Positions 42,550 to 51,389 of a DNA stretch of 64,000 nucleotides are shown piece by piece. Every line of letters begins with the position of its first letter. Position 1 is the first letter of the stretch. Both the position numbers and the translations under genes were made by a program. The notes below the pieces were generated by a model. It had not been told where the DNA came from, made no database searches, and was given only the letters and a program-made list of their open reading frames with translations. This DNA is from Pseudomonas zanjanensis (GTDB taxonomy: Bacteria > Pseudomonadota > Gammaproteobacteria > Pseudomonadales > Pseudomonadaceae): assembly GCF_014268745.2 (NCBI RefSeq), contig NZ_JABWRB020000001.1, forward strand, positions 3,644,533 to 3,708,532, given 5' to 3'.

Positions 42550-42825
42550 ATGTACCACAGCACCGCGATTTCTGGACACTCGTCGCCATATCAAGACCAT
42601 TGCCCCTCTACGGAGAGCAACCAACCCCAAGCGATTCGACTCACCAAACGTGAAAAGGAATTCCTGCAATGGAGCGAGGCCGGCAAATCTTCCTGGGAGA
42701 TTTCCATGATCGTTGATTGCAGCGAAGCCAACGTCAATTATCACTTCAATAACATCCGCCGAAAATTCGGCGTCGGTTCGCGGCATCTCGCGGGGAAAAT
42801 CGCGCGCGAACGCGGCTTGATCTAA
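42550..42825 (+). CDS. Stand-alone LuxR-type helix-turn-helix protein (91 aa)
   Basis: A 91-residue protein made of little more than a LuxR-type DNA-binding domain: LTKREKEFLQWSEAGKSSWE, then a recognition helix in EANVNYHFNNIRRKFGVGSR. There is no autoinducer-binding or receiver domain. The domain resembles the C-terminal part of acyl-homoserine-lactone receptors (LasR/PhzR). ATG 42550 follows GGGAG. Behind a lux box it may be a relay or dominant-negative regulator under quorum sensing. A truncated relic is possible, but the start and ribosome site are good. Confidence 0.8.
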   Translation: MYHSTAISGHSSPYQDHCPSTESNQPQAIRLTKREKEFLQWSEAGKSSWEISMIVDCSEANVNYHFNNIRRKFGVGSRHLAGKIARERGLI

Positions 42826-42883
42826 GCGCTCCGATGGCATCTCTACAACGGTCGGGATGTGCTTGGACCTTGTAGAGGCAGCA

Positions 42884-43618
42884 ATGAATCTGAACCACAC
42901 GCCTGCACACTGCGATATTATCGGCCTCAGTGCCTGTGACGATACGCGAGTGTCGCACAGGCCCCCTCTGGATAACCCCATACGCATCATCCTTGCCGAC
43001 GATCACCCCGTCGTGCTGACGGGCATCGAAATGGTCCTGGCGGGGGCTGGGTTTTCAGTGGTTGCCAAGGCCCGCAACGCCGATGAACTGCTCCAGCACT
43101 TGGAGCGCACCCCCTGCGACTTGGTGATCAGCGACTATTCGATGCCCGATGGGCAGTTTCCGGACGGCCTGGCCCTGATGGGTTATTTAAAACGCCACTA
43201 CCGCGCCTGCCCCTTGATCGTGATCACCATGCTGCGCAATCCGTCCGTGTTGCAGGCCTTGCTCAATGCCGGCGTGAACGGCTTGTTCGATAAGCGCAGT
43301 CCTTTGACGGAGCTGAAACAGGCCATTCTCGGGGTCACCCAAGGGCGGCGGTATACATGCCCGGCGTTTCTCGATCTTCTACAAGGGCAATCCTTGACCG
43401 CCACCGGCTCGGACGTCAGCCGGGTGAGCCTTTCCGAGCGGGAGTTGGAAGTGGTGAGGTTGTTCGTGCGCGGGATGTCGGGCAGACAGATAGCGGCCCA
43501 GCTCAATCGCAGTGAAAAAACCATCAGCCGACAAAAGCGCACCGCCATGGACAAGTTGGGACTTGGCCATGACGGTGGGTTGGTGGAGTTTGCTCGGGTG
43601 AGTGGGTTATCTAGATGA
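42884..43618 (+). CDS. LuxR/NarL-family response regulator (RcsB-like)
   Basis: A 244-residue two-domain regulator. The receiver shows ILADDHPVVLTGIEMVL with the acidic pocket, phospho-accepting Asp84 in VISDYSMPDG and Lys in LFDKRSPL. The C-terminal HTH has LSERELEVVRLFVRGMSGRQ and the recognition helix in NRSEKTISRQKRTAMDKLG. The layout recalls RcsB/FimZ-type regulators controlling surface and virulence genes. ATG 42884 follows GAGG. No sensor kinase is adjacent. It ends 2 bp from the convergent RHS toxin stop. Confidence 0.9.
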   Translation: MNLNHTPAHCDIIGLSACDDTRVSHRPPLDNPIRIILADDHPVVLTGIEMVLAGAGFSVVAKARNADELLQHLERTPCDLVISDYSMPDGQFPDGLALMGYLKRHYRACPLIVITMLRNPSVLQALLNAGVNGLFDKRSPLTELKQAILGVTQGRRYTCPAFLDLLQGQSLTATGSDVSRVSLSERELEVVRLFVRGMSGRQIAAQLNRSEKTISRQKRTAMDKLGLGHDGGLVEFARVSGLSR

Positions 43619-43620
43619 AT

Positions 43621-46600
43621 TCACGACCGGCGTAGGCGATATAATTCCGCTTGCCAATTCCGTCGTTGCTCGGAGCTTACCTGCATATAGTCATGGCGTT
43701 GATTGTAATCACGATCAAGCTTCAACTCTAACTCGTCTATTCGGCGCTGAGTGCGAGGAGACCACGAGGGCGTTAGTTGAACTTGTTCGGGTTCGGCATT
43801 CCGAACTGGCTCTAATCGCATTCGCACTCGATCAGATGGCCGCGTTGATGGGGCAGAAGGAAGCATCGCCCCTTGCCTTGATTGTTTGACACCCCCTTGT
43901 AGAGGAGTTATATCGCTACGTTTGGGCGGAGGAGCGGAGTCGATCTCTGTAACCAGTTTTACGCGGGCAGGTGTCCTTTCAGGTACGCCGATTTCCTCAT
44001 ATAGGGGGTTATACTTTACCCTCTTTGCATCCGGCATAGCACTTTTCAACCCAGGATCCCCAAAGTCCACATCTACTCTCTTAGCAACTGAAGACTTTGA
44101 TTTAAATCCAAAAAACTTTCTTAGAGAACTTAAAACACCATGTCCCGTAGGATCCGTAAAATTAACCGGATCCCGGCAATACGCATACGCATTCACCCCC
44201 CCCTCCCCAAACGGGCTCCAACTGTCCGGACTATGAAACCTCATCAACCGTGGATTGAACGCCCGATAGCCATTACCCAGCAAATACCACCCCGTCTCAT
44301 CCCTGACTTCACCGTTGTAGCCCGGGCGTGAAGCAACCGACTGCTCCGCATCACGGTAGCCGTAGGCGGCATAAGCGATTTCCCTCACTTCACCACCGTC
44401 AACCTCCCTCAGCACACTGCCGCTGTAATCACCCGCCAACAGTAAAGACTTTGGGCCCGCACCTTCCTGGTGCTCGGCAAGCATCACCCCATCGGCCGAT
44501 ACGTAAGTCCTGCTCTGCGTGGCGCCAACCGAATTAACCGGGGTGCCATTGCGGTAAAACTGTTGCTCCCGGTCGCCATCGCTGCCGCTGGCCGACAATT
44601 GATCGCCACCGTCATACCCATAGAACCGACTGCCGTCGGAACCAGGCCCACTCACCTCAACCAAGCGGGACAGCAGGTCATAGGACAAGGTCCGTCCTTC
44701 CTCGTCCTTGATCAGGTTGCCATTGGCATCGTATTCAAGTTCGATATCCGGGTAGTCGGCATGGGAGTTGGTGACGCGCGTCAGTTGGGCCGGGTCCGGG
44801 TTGTTGTATACGAAAATCGCCGTATTGTCTTCGGTGGTTTGGCCCTTGATGAAGAAGGTGCGCACTCGGTCGTGATTATCCAGCGCATCGAAGAAGAACA
44901 GCTGCCGCGTCATCGGGTAGCCAAAAGGGTCCACTGGCGCCTGAGGTCCTTCACAGCGGTATTCTTCGAGCCGCCCGCGAAGTTCATAGCTATAGGTCTC
45001 CTTGCGAAGCAAAGTGTCGCCCTGGCTCGCCCCTTCACTCAACTCGCGCCGTTCTATCTGGTCCAGGCCGTTCCAGACCTGTTTCAACCATGACGTGCTG
45101 CCGTTGAGATTGAACGTGCGCAGCGTTTCCCGTCCCAGTGCATCGTATTCAAGGTCGATGATGACGGTAGTGTTCCCGTAATCCACCGTCTCGATACGTT
45201 CCATCAAACCCTGGCCGTTATACGTAAAGTCACTCCTGATGTAACTTTCGTTGCCCACAACACTCAACTGGGTATAGTTCAGCCGGCCATTGGTTCGATC
45301 GTAGTCAAACACCTGAACCTGCCCCGTTACATCCTGGTAACGAATCAACCGCCCGAGCCGACTGTGTACATAAGTCATCTCATAGGGACCAGCGCCATCC
45401 GTCACCGTGCGCATTTCAGATTTCAACTCTCCCTGGCCGTCATAGGTACGCCCAAGTTCAATATCGATCTCTGATGAGCGGGTCAGTCGCGCGTCTTTAG
45501 GGTCGTATTCATAAGTTGCCTGGATCGCCTTTGGCATTTCTTTCAGGCGGCTCACGGTTTGCTCACCCGCCACAGCGTTGCGAGTGAGCGGCTCATCCGT
45601 CAGTTCATAGGCATATTCATAATGAATCACATCGCCGCTGGGCTGGATGACGCGATTGGCCTTACTGTAGGTGGTGTCGTATTCATGCCGGGTGACTCGC
45701 CCTCCGGTCGTCGACTGGGTGAGGCGCTCCAGGCTGTCGAACGCCTGCGTGCCCAACTCTGTTGCACCCACTTTGATCAATGTCGGCAAATCGCTGCGGC
45801 TGTGGCCTGCGTATTCACGAACCACCTTATGCCCTGTCGGTAATGTGGTTTCAAGCATGCGATCGAACACATCGTAGGTATAGGACGTCTCATATCTCGC
45901 TGCATTTTTCTCCTGTACGGTGCGACCCAGACCGTCATAGAGATAGGTGTGCAGGCTGACGGAGTTTTCCTCAAGATCGAAACGCTGGACGCTCACCGGT
46001 TTCTCAAGCCGGTTGTTGGTCGTGACGGTCTTGCCCATGCCTTCGGTCCACTCCGTGGTGGTAAAGGCGATGGGATCTTCCACGGTGTGTTGCTTGACGC
46101 CCGCAGGGTCAGTGCTGCTGGATTGTTGCCCCCAATCGTCAAAGGTATAAGTGGTTGTCAATGAAAGGGGTTGAAGTTCCAGCCAGTCTATTTCTCGTTC
46201 TTCAGTCAGCTGGCCCAAGGCGTTGTAGGTTGCCTGATAGATATCTCTGTAGGCGCCATTGGAAAAATCGGCGTCCTGCTGTTCTTCCCTGATGGCCCGG
46301 TTGAAACCATCGAACCAGGTACGGGTCTTGATCTGTTTGACGTTTTCAACCTCCTGGAATGCCTGCCCGGCCATCGACCCATCATCTGTAGGACGGACGA
46401 GCCGGTAGGTATAGGTACGCGTCGCGGCGTAGTCGGGATCGTCGGGCGCCACGGTTTCCGTCAACACCCGCATCAGGGCGTCATAGGTGTTGCGAATCTT
46501 GATGTCCTTGTCCTGGGTCAAAAGGGGTTCGCCATTGAGCAGCGACCGCTCGGCGCTGACGACTTTGACCAGGCCGTCATGGCCGGTGAAGGTTTCCGTC

Positions 46601-48408
46601 GTGAGGAGCACGGGCTCGCCAAGCAACACTTCCCCGGCCTGGTTGGTTTTATTATTTTCGGCTTTCTCCTCGTCCGTTTTGATGCGGTACGCGTATTCCG
46701 TTGTAGAGACGTACTGATCGCCCCTCCCCACCATCGTCAGCGTTTTCAGTCTCTCCAAACCATGCCTCAACGGATCATCAGTCGCATTGAAATGTTCAAG
46801 GCTCGAGGTTTCCAGCAACACTTCGGTCTGTCCCAGCAGGTGATACGAACTTTCCTCGGATATGACCGCCCAGGGCCTTCTAAACTCGCTGTCATCCTCC
46901 TCGTCATCTGGATCCGGATCCAACGGCCGCAGCTCGACATAGCTGTACCGAGTTCGCAGTGTCGGCGCCCCGGTTTGCACATCGGGTACCAGCTCCGAGT
47001 CCGTGGTCGGCGTGACCGTTGTGTGCTCGACATGCTTGACGAACCCGTAGGGGTCCGCGGGGCACTTGCCGGGGACGCCGCCGCTCGGGTAGTACGATGT
47101 CGCCTCGGTGACGCCGCTGGTTTGGACGCTCAAGGTCTGATTGCCGTAAATGTCGTATTCGCTTGTTTCCACGTCTTGACGCCATTCACGCGGGTCGTTC
47201 GTCAGCTCCCAGCGGGTGATCGTCTCGTTAGGCAACTGGCATTGGCGTGGTTGTGCATCGAAAGATATTCCATCGGTGTCGTTTGCGTAGTAACGGGTTG
47301 CTTGCGTCTGTTGATGCATGCCCTGAACGGTGGTTTCGGATACCAGCAAATGGAAGCGATTGAAGCGGCGGGTGACGCTGCGTACTGCATCGTTCCCGAC
47401 CATGAGCTGTTCGGTGGTTTCATATTCATAACGGTTCAAGACCTTATAGAGGTTGTCCAGTCCGTCATCCGTCCAATCGGCGTTCGGATAGCCGAGAAAA
47501 TTATGGCCATTGGCGCTATAGGTGTATTTCACTGTGATAGGCCGCTGGTCCGCGCCAGGCTCGGTAATATGGTCGGTCACTCTTGGCAACTTGCGTTGTT
47601 CGTCACCGGGAAAGCCATGGCCCGCATCGTTGTATTGAACCGTTTCATGGGCGCCCAAAGGTGTCCAGACCTCGCTGATGCAATCCAGGCCTTTTTCAGG
47701 AAGGTATTTGAAGCGCCAACCGGCATTCTCGGTTGTGGGTAAGGTAATTCTGTCAACATTCCCTTCCTTCATGCTCAGGACCACCTCGGCTAATGGCACA
47801 CCATTGACGGGATTGAAGCCCAGGGTGACGGTGTTGGTGATGAGGTTGCGGGTGATTTTAAGCAATTGGCCATTGCTGTCTCTTATGGCGCTGAGCATCG
47901 GTGCGCCAGAACCGACAGTCACATACTCCAAGGTAATTTTGTGTCCTTGCGGAGAATACATCGCCACCGGCACGGCCACCTGCGGGCTGGCGCCCTTGAG
48001 CTCCAGCACTTCGACGAGCCCGGATTTATGAACGATCTTGAACTGGCCGTCAGGCAACTGGTAGAACTGAAACTCCTCGATCTTTTGCTCCTTCATTCGC
48101 ATTCGATTGGCAACACCTTCGTAGGGGCCGGTGACCTTGAATGTCTGCCCCGAATACACCGAGACGATCTGACTACTTGGGGTGTACTGACTCAGTGCAA
48201 GGTTCCAGCCCTTGCCAAAGCCACTGTCATTTGTATTCAGGGGGTTGTAATTGAGCGCTAATGGCAGGGACGGGCCACGCAAATCATTACTGAAAAGATC
48301 CGGTAACGATAACGACACGGTATACAACCCGGTTCGCGGGTCTACACCTGTCTGGATAAAGCTCATGAAGTTAAAGGCATTGGAGTGCACAGCGGTGGAC
48401 GTAGTCAT
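43621..48408 (-). CDS. TccC-like RHS toxin, last gene of the TULIP operon
   Basis: A 1595-residue RHS/YD-repeat protein. ATG 48408 with GAGG upstream is chosen. The N-terminus (AFNFMSFIQTGVDPRTGLYT) opens a long YD barrel; the core closes with RFHSPDSWSPFGEGG and DPTGH (Asp at 1419), the ending typical of TccC components of insecticidal Tc complexes and related toxins. The last 172 residues form an Arg/Lys-rich tip of unknown activity with many prolines. No immunity gene follows, so a eukaryotic target is possible. It is 60 percent or so similar, by eye, to the RHS protein at 59000. It lies 155 bp after the third TULIP-like gene on the same strand. Confidence 0.9.
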   Translation of the reverse strand: MTTSTAVHSNAFNFMSFIQTGVDPRTGLYTVSLSLPDLFSNDLRGPSLPLALNYNPLNTNDSGFGKGWNLALSQYTPSSQIVSVYSGQTFKVTGPYEGVANRMRMKEQKIEEFQFYQLPDGQFKIVHKSGLVEVLELKGASPQVAVPVAMYSPQGHKITLEYVTVGSGAPMLSAIRDSNGQLLKITRNLITNTVTLGFNPVNGVPLAEVVLSMKEGNVDRITLPTTENAGWRFKYLPEKGLDCISEVWTPLGAHETVQYNDAGHGFPGDEQRKLPRVTDHITEPGADQRPITVKYTYSANGHNFLGYPNADWTDDGLDNLYKVLNRYEYETTEQLMVGNDAVRSVTRRFNRFHLLVSETTVQGMHQQTQATRYYANDTDGISFDAQPRQCQLPNETITRWELTNDPREWRQDVETSEYDIYGNQTLSVQTSGVTEATSYYPSGGVPGKCPADPYGFVKHVEHTTVTPTTDSELVPDVQTGAPTLRTRYSYVELRPLDPDPDDEEDDSEFRRPWAVISEESSYHLLGQTEVLLETSSLEHFNATDDPLRHGLERLKTLTMVGRGDQYVSTTEYAYRIKTDEEKAENNKTNQAGEVLLGEPVLLTTETFTGHDGLVKVVSAERSLLNGEPLLTQDKDIKIRNTYDALMRVLTETVAPDDPDYAATRTYTYRLVRPTDDGSMAGQAFQEVENVKQIKTRTWFDGFNRAIREEQQDADFSNGAYRDIYQATYNALGQLTEEREIDWLELQPLSLTTTYTFDDWGQQSSSTDPAGVKQHTVEDPIAFTTTEWTEGMGKTVTTNNRLEKPVSVQRFDLEENSVSLHTYLYDGLGRTVQEKNAARYETSYTYDVFDRMLETTLPTGHKVVREYAGHSRSDLPTLIKVGATELGTQAFDSLERLTQSTTGGRVTRHEYDTTYSKANRVIQPSGDVIHYEYAYELTDEPLTRNAVAGEQTVSRLKEMPKAIQATYEYDPKDARLTRSSEIDIELGRTYDGQGELKSEMRTVTDGAGPYEMTYVHSRLGRLIRYQDVTGQVQVFDYDRTNGRLNYTQLSVVGNESYIRSDFTYNGQGLMERIETVDYGNTTVIIDLEYDALGRETLRTFNLNGSTSWLKQVWNGLDQIERRELSEGASQGDTLLRKETYSYELRGRLEEYRCEGPQAPVDPFGYPMTRQLFFFDALDNHDRVRTFFIKGQTTEDNTAIFVYNNPDPAQLTRVTNSHADYPDIELEYDANGNLIKDEEGRTLSYDLLSRLVEVSGPGSDGSRFYGYDGGDQLSASGSDGDREQQFYRNGTPVNSVGATQSRTYVSADGVMLAEHQEGAGPKSLLLAGDYSGSVLREVDGGEVREIAYAAYGYRDAEQSVASRPGYNGEVRDETGWYLLGNGYRAFNPRLMRFHSPDSWSPFGEGGVNAYAYCRDPVNFTDPTGHGVLSSLRKFFGFKSKSSVAKRVDVDFGDPGLKSAMPDAKRVKYNPLYEEIGVPERTPARVKLVTEIDSAPPPKRSDITPLQGGVKQSRQGAMLPSAPSTRPSDRVRMRLEPVRNAEPEQVQLTPSWSPRTQRRIDELELKLDRDYNQRHDYMQVSSEQRRNWQAELYRLRRS

Positions 48409-48563
48409 GGTCAGCCTCACCAACGTATAAAAATGGAGGGTTAATACATGCAATGCGACGGACCGCCGCATTGCATGTAAAAAACTTACTGAAAACACCA
48501 GTGCACCCCGGGCAACCAGATTCAATTTGCTAGCAGGCGCATCTTACTACTTGGAGCAACTTG

Positions 48564-51389
48564 CTAATCCCCGCGAACATCCGCGAACAATCGATTACGA
48601 TCATTGGCCACAAAACCAATAGCCACCTTGTGATAATTACCCTCATCATCCCTCAAATCGAGCTTGATTTTTTCCCCCCTTAAAGGATGCAACTCAGGAT
48701 ATTTATCCTGTCGAATATTGGGTTTATCGGGGGGAGGAGAAACATTATGTGATTCGCGAAACAATCCAATTCGAATTTTATTTAGGGCCAAGGAAGTCAG
48801 CATCTCGGATTTAATTCGTGTACCAAGATTTTTGATCAATACGGGATCGTATTGCATGACATTGCCACTACTTGGTTTTGTCGAATCTTTATAGGCCCAG
48901 CCGGTATAACTGAACATGGTTTCATTAGGCGCATCACTTTCCCATTGCACAATCGACCACGGCTCTTCCACCTCCACGGTCAGGAAGTCGACACCGACCT
49001 GCTGATCACGGCGATAGGTTAAAGCCCAGTAATCCACCGTCTCCAGAAAGTTGTCAAAATCGTAGTCATCGTTCGGATCTGGGTTATTTCCGCCGCCGCC
49101 AGCCACACGTGTGCGTTCCATTTTATAATCATCTTTTTGGGGGCTTGGCACGGCTTGGGGAACAAGTGAAATAATTCCGTCTTCGGTCCCCGGGTAAATG
49201 TCCGAGCGCCAGGGATTTCCTAATACATCGTCAAACACCGCATAAAATTGGGTGGCCAGGGGGGAGCGAGTCACCATAAATAAGTCAATTCTGTCGGATG
49301 ACGCTGAAACCCCGCTTTGCGTTTGTGTTTCGCCAGAGGCCATGCCCGGGTACGGTTTGAAGCGATTGGAATCCCTCGTCTGCGCCCACAGTGCCTGCGT
49401 CCCGCTAACGTCTTCGATACCTTCTTGCAGAGCCGGCACCTCGGGTACTTGTTGGTTCGATTGGACGTAGAACATCCTCAATGAATCTTCTTCTTCCTGG
49501 TTCAGCGGTGCGCCGTTTGTTTGAATAATCGCCTGGAGTTGCAATTGTTGAAAACCATTGGCGAACAACTTCTCGGAACGCATTGCCACCAACTGAAATT
49601 TGTTAAGTCCTGTCCAGCGCGCTTCCTCAATATGGGAGGCCAGTTTTATGATGCTGTAGCCCGCATACAAAAGCCCAAAATCCGGATGAGATATTTCACA
49701 CCTGACGATATCGTAGGGTCGACGAGGCGCCGCTGGAGCGGTGTAAATGCCATCGCTGCTGACCGTCCCCTCTCCAATCACTTGCCAAGTGCGCGTAAGA
49801 GCGTCCGGAGCACCCGACCTTTCCCTTAACGTCACGCTCGCAAAGCGCTCCACACTCGCGCTAAACCGCGGCTCTATATCCAGCGTGGGCGCAACCCGCG
49901 TCAACACCACCGAAGCCTCGACCGTCTCACCGGTGTCATCCTCGACGGTGATGGTGTCGACAACGGTGAACTCGGGCAACGCCAGCAACTGGGCGGCCGA
50001 TGGAGGAGTATAAGTGGCGGTATGACCCGACACGGAGAGCGTTCCATACAGGGGTTGTTTCCAGGTCAGTGTCGCCCCCCTCAGCGCTGTCGCGACGAAG
50101 GTCACGGTACTTGTCTGCCCCTCTATGCGTGACACGACCCCAGGGGAAATAGCCATCGATCGGGTAGAGACCAGCAACAAGGCCTGAACCTTGTGCTCGA
50201 TTTGCGTCTGAGGATCTGTGTAGGAGGCCGTAACGATATTGCGCACCAGATCCCGGCCTAACTCGGCACCGGTGACGGGCTGGTAAAATCCGGAGGTCGA
50301 ATTGATCGTACCCGCCGACGTATTCGAATTAAGACTCCTGACGCTCCACGTAACGTTTGTCGCGATGCCGTTAAGGTAAGCCTTGTATTCAAACGGCACG
50401 CTACCGGCCTTCATGACGTGAACGCCGGGCTCGATGGTCAATGACGTACTGGAGGGATCCAGGCTGCCGAATATCACCAAGTCCTTGGGAACATGACGGG
50501 AATGCTCCACGAACACGTTTTTTTCGCCGGGAAAAAGCAGGCTCTGGATAAGCGCCAGTTTGTCATCGTCGGATCTCGAGACGTACTCTTCGGCCAGCAC
50601 CATGGTTGCCGAATAGTCACCGTCATCGGGAATCAGATACGGAAAGCGCTCCGGAGACGGAGTTTCTCCGCCGTATTCGCTCCCCCTGAGCTTTATCATG
50701 ACGACCACGGCGCCATCGGCCGCGTTCTTCGCTCTCGCTACCTCCGCCCCGGGTGCCCGCTGGGTCAGTACGACAAAATCCGTCGGGGTCAAATCACTTT
50801 GCCCTTTGAGGTCGAGAATACCCAGCACATAAACCTGCCGTTCAGGCGGCAGTGCCTTGAAACGCTCATCGAAGTACGCGCCAATTTTGGTTTGGCCCGT
50901 CGCCGACCCTGGGAGATTGCAGGAAAATCGAGTCCCTTTGGATAAATCCAGTGTCACCCTGCCCAGGCGGTCGACCACACCCACCACCAAGGAAAGGTCC
51001 AGTTCCACGGTCAGCGTATAGCCGTGAGCTTCGGTAATATCGAATTCATACAACAAGCCACGGTTTTTTTCATGAACACTAAAGTTCCCGCCCAAAATAC
51101 TTAATGTCAACTTTGCTCGGGAAGTATCTAGCCGTGCGGGCTCGAACGATAGTAAGGGTTTACCCAGCATGACTTGCGTCATCACGCCATATTCGGTTCC
51201 TGAATCATTAAGATCCATGCTGCCGGAAAATACTGGCAAATAGCTGGCGCCATCGTACTTTTCCAACCATTGTTGCTGGAGCACCCTATTAAGCCGCTCA
51301 CGATTGAAAGCACACACTGCGCCCCAGCCACGGGTAATCGAGCCTGCTTTCATTTTTTCAACGATATCGGCAAGAGAATTACTGGTCAT
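48564..51389 (-). CDS. P47/OrfX-like (TULIP) protein with Ig-like repeats, 941 aa
   Basis: A 941-residue soluble protein with no signal peptide. Residues 1-280 resemble clostridial P47/OrfX: an entry motif GWGAVCAFNRERLNRVL, a beta-rich middle (LLSFEPARLDTSRAKLTLS) and a YVLGILDL then LTPTDFVVLT segment that lines up with the two paralogues. Residues about 310-600 hold Ig-like units (TWSVRSLNSNTSAGTINSTS, TWQVIGEGTVSSDGIYTAPA); the last 330 residues are unassigned. ATG 51389 with GAGGAC overlaps the upstream gene by 11 bp. The TULIP assignment is by inspection and from memory of P47, not by search. Confidence 0.65.
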   Translation of the reverse strand: MTSNSLADIVEKMKAGSITRGWGAVCAFNRERLNRVLQQQWLEKYDGASYLPVFSGSMDLNDSGTEYGVMTQVMLGKPLLSFEPARLDTSRAKLTLSILGGNFSVHEKNRGLLYEFDITEAHGYTLTVELDLSLVVGVVDRLGRVTLDLSKGTRFSCNLPGSATGQTKIGAYFDERFKALPPERQVYVLGILDLKGQSDLTPTDFVVLTQRAPGAEVARAKNAADGAVVVMIKLRGSEYGGETPSPERFPYLIPDDGDYSATMVLAEEYVSRSDDDKLALIQSLLFPGEKNVFVEHSRHVPKDLVIFGSLDPSSTSLTIEPGVHVMKAGSVPFEYKAYLNGIATNVTWSVRSLNSNTSAGTINSTSGFYQPVTGAELGRDLVRNIVTASYTDPQTQIEHKVQALLLVSTRSMAISPGVVSRIEGQTSTVTFVATALRGATLTWKQPLYGTLSVSGHTATYTPPSAAQLLALPEFTVVDTITVEDDTGETVEASVVLTRVAPTLDIEPRFSASVERFASVTLRERSGAPDALTRTWQVIGEGTVSSDGIYTAPAAPRRPYDIVRCEISHPDFGLLYAGYSIIKLASHIEEARWTGLNKFQLVAMRSEKLFANGFQQLQLQAIIQTNGAPLNQEEEDSLRMFYVQSNQQVPEVPALQEGIEDVSGTQALWAQTRDSNRFKPYPGMASGETQTQSGVSASSDRIDLFMVTRSPLATQFYAVFDDVLGNPWRSDIYPGTEDGIISLVPQAVPSPQKDDYKMERTRVAGGGGNNPDPNDDYDFDNFLETVDYWALTYRRDQQVGVDFLTVEVEEPWSIVQWESDAPNETMFSYTGWAYKDSTKPSSGNVMQYDPVLIKNLGTRIKSEMLTSLALNKIRIGLFRESHNVSPPPDKPNIRQDKYPELHPLRGEKIKLDLRDDEGNYHKVAIGFVANDRNRLFADVRGD

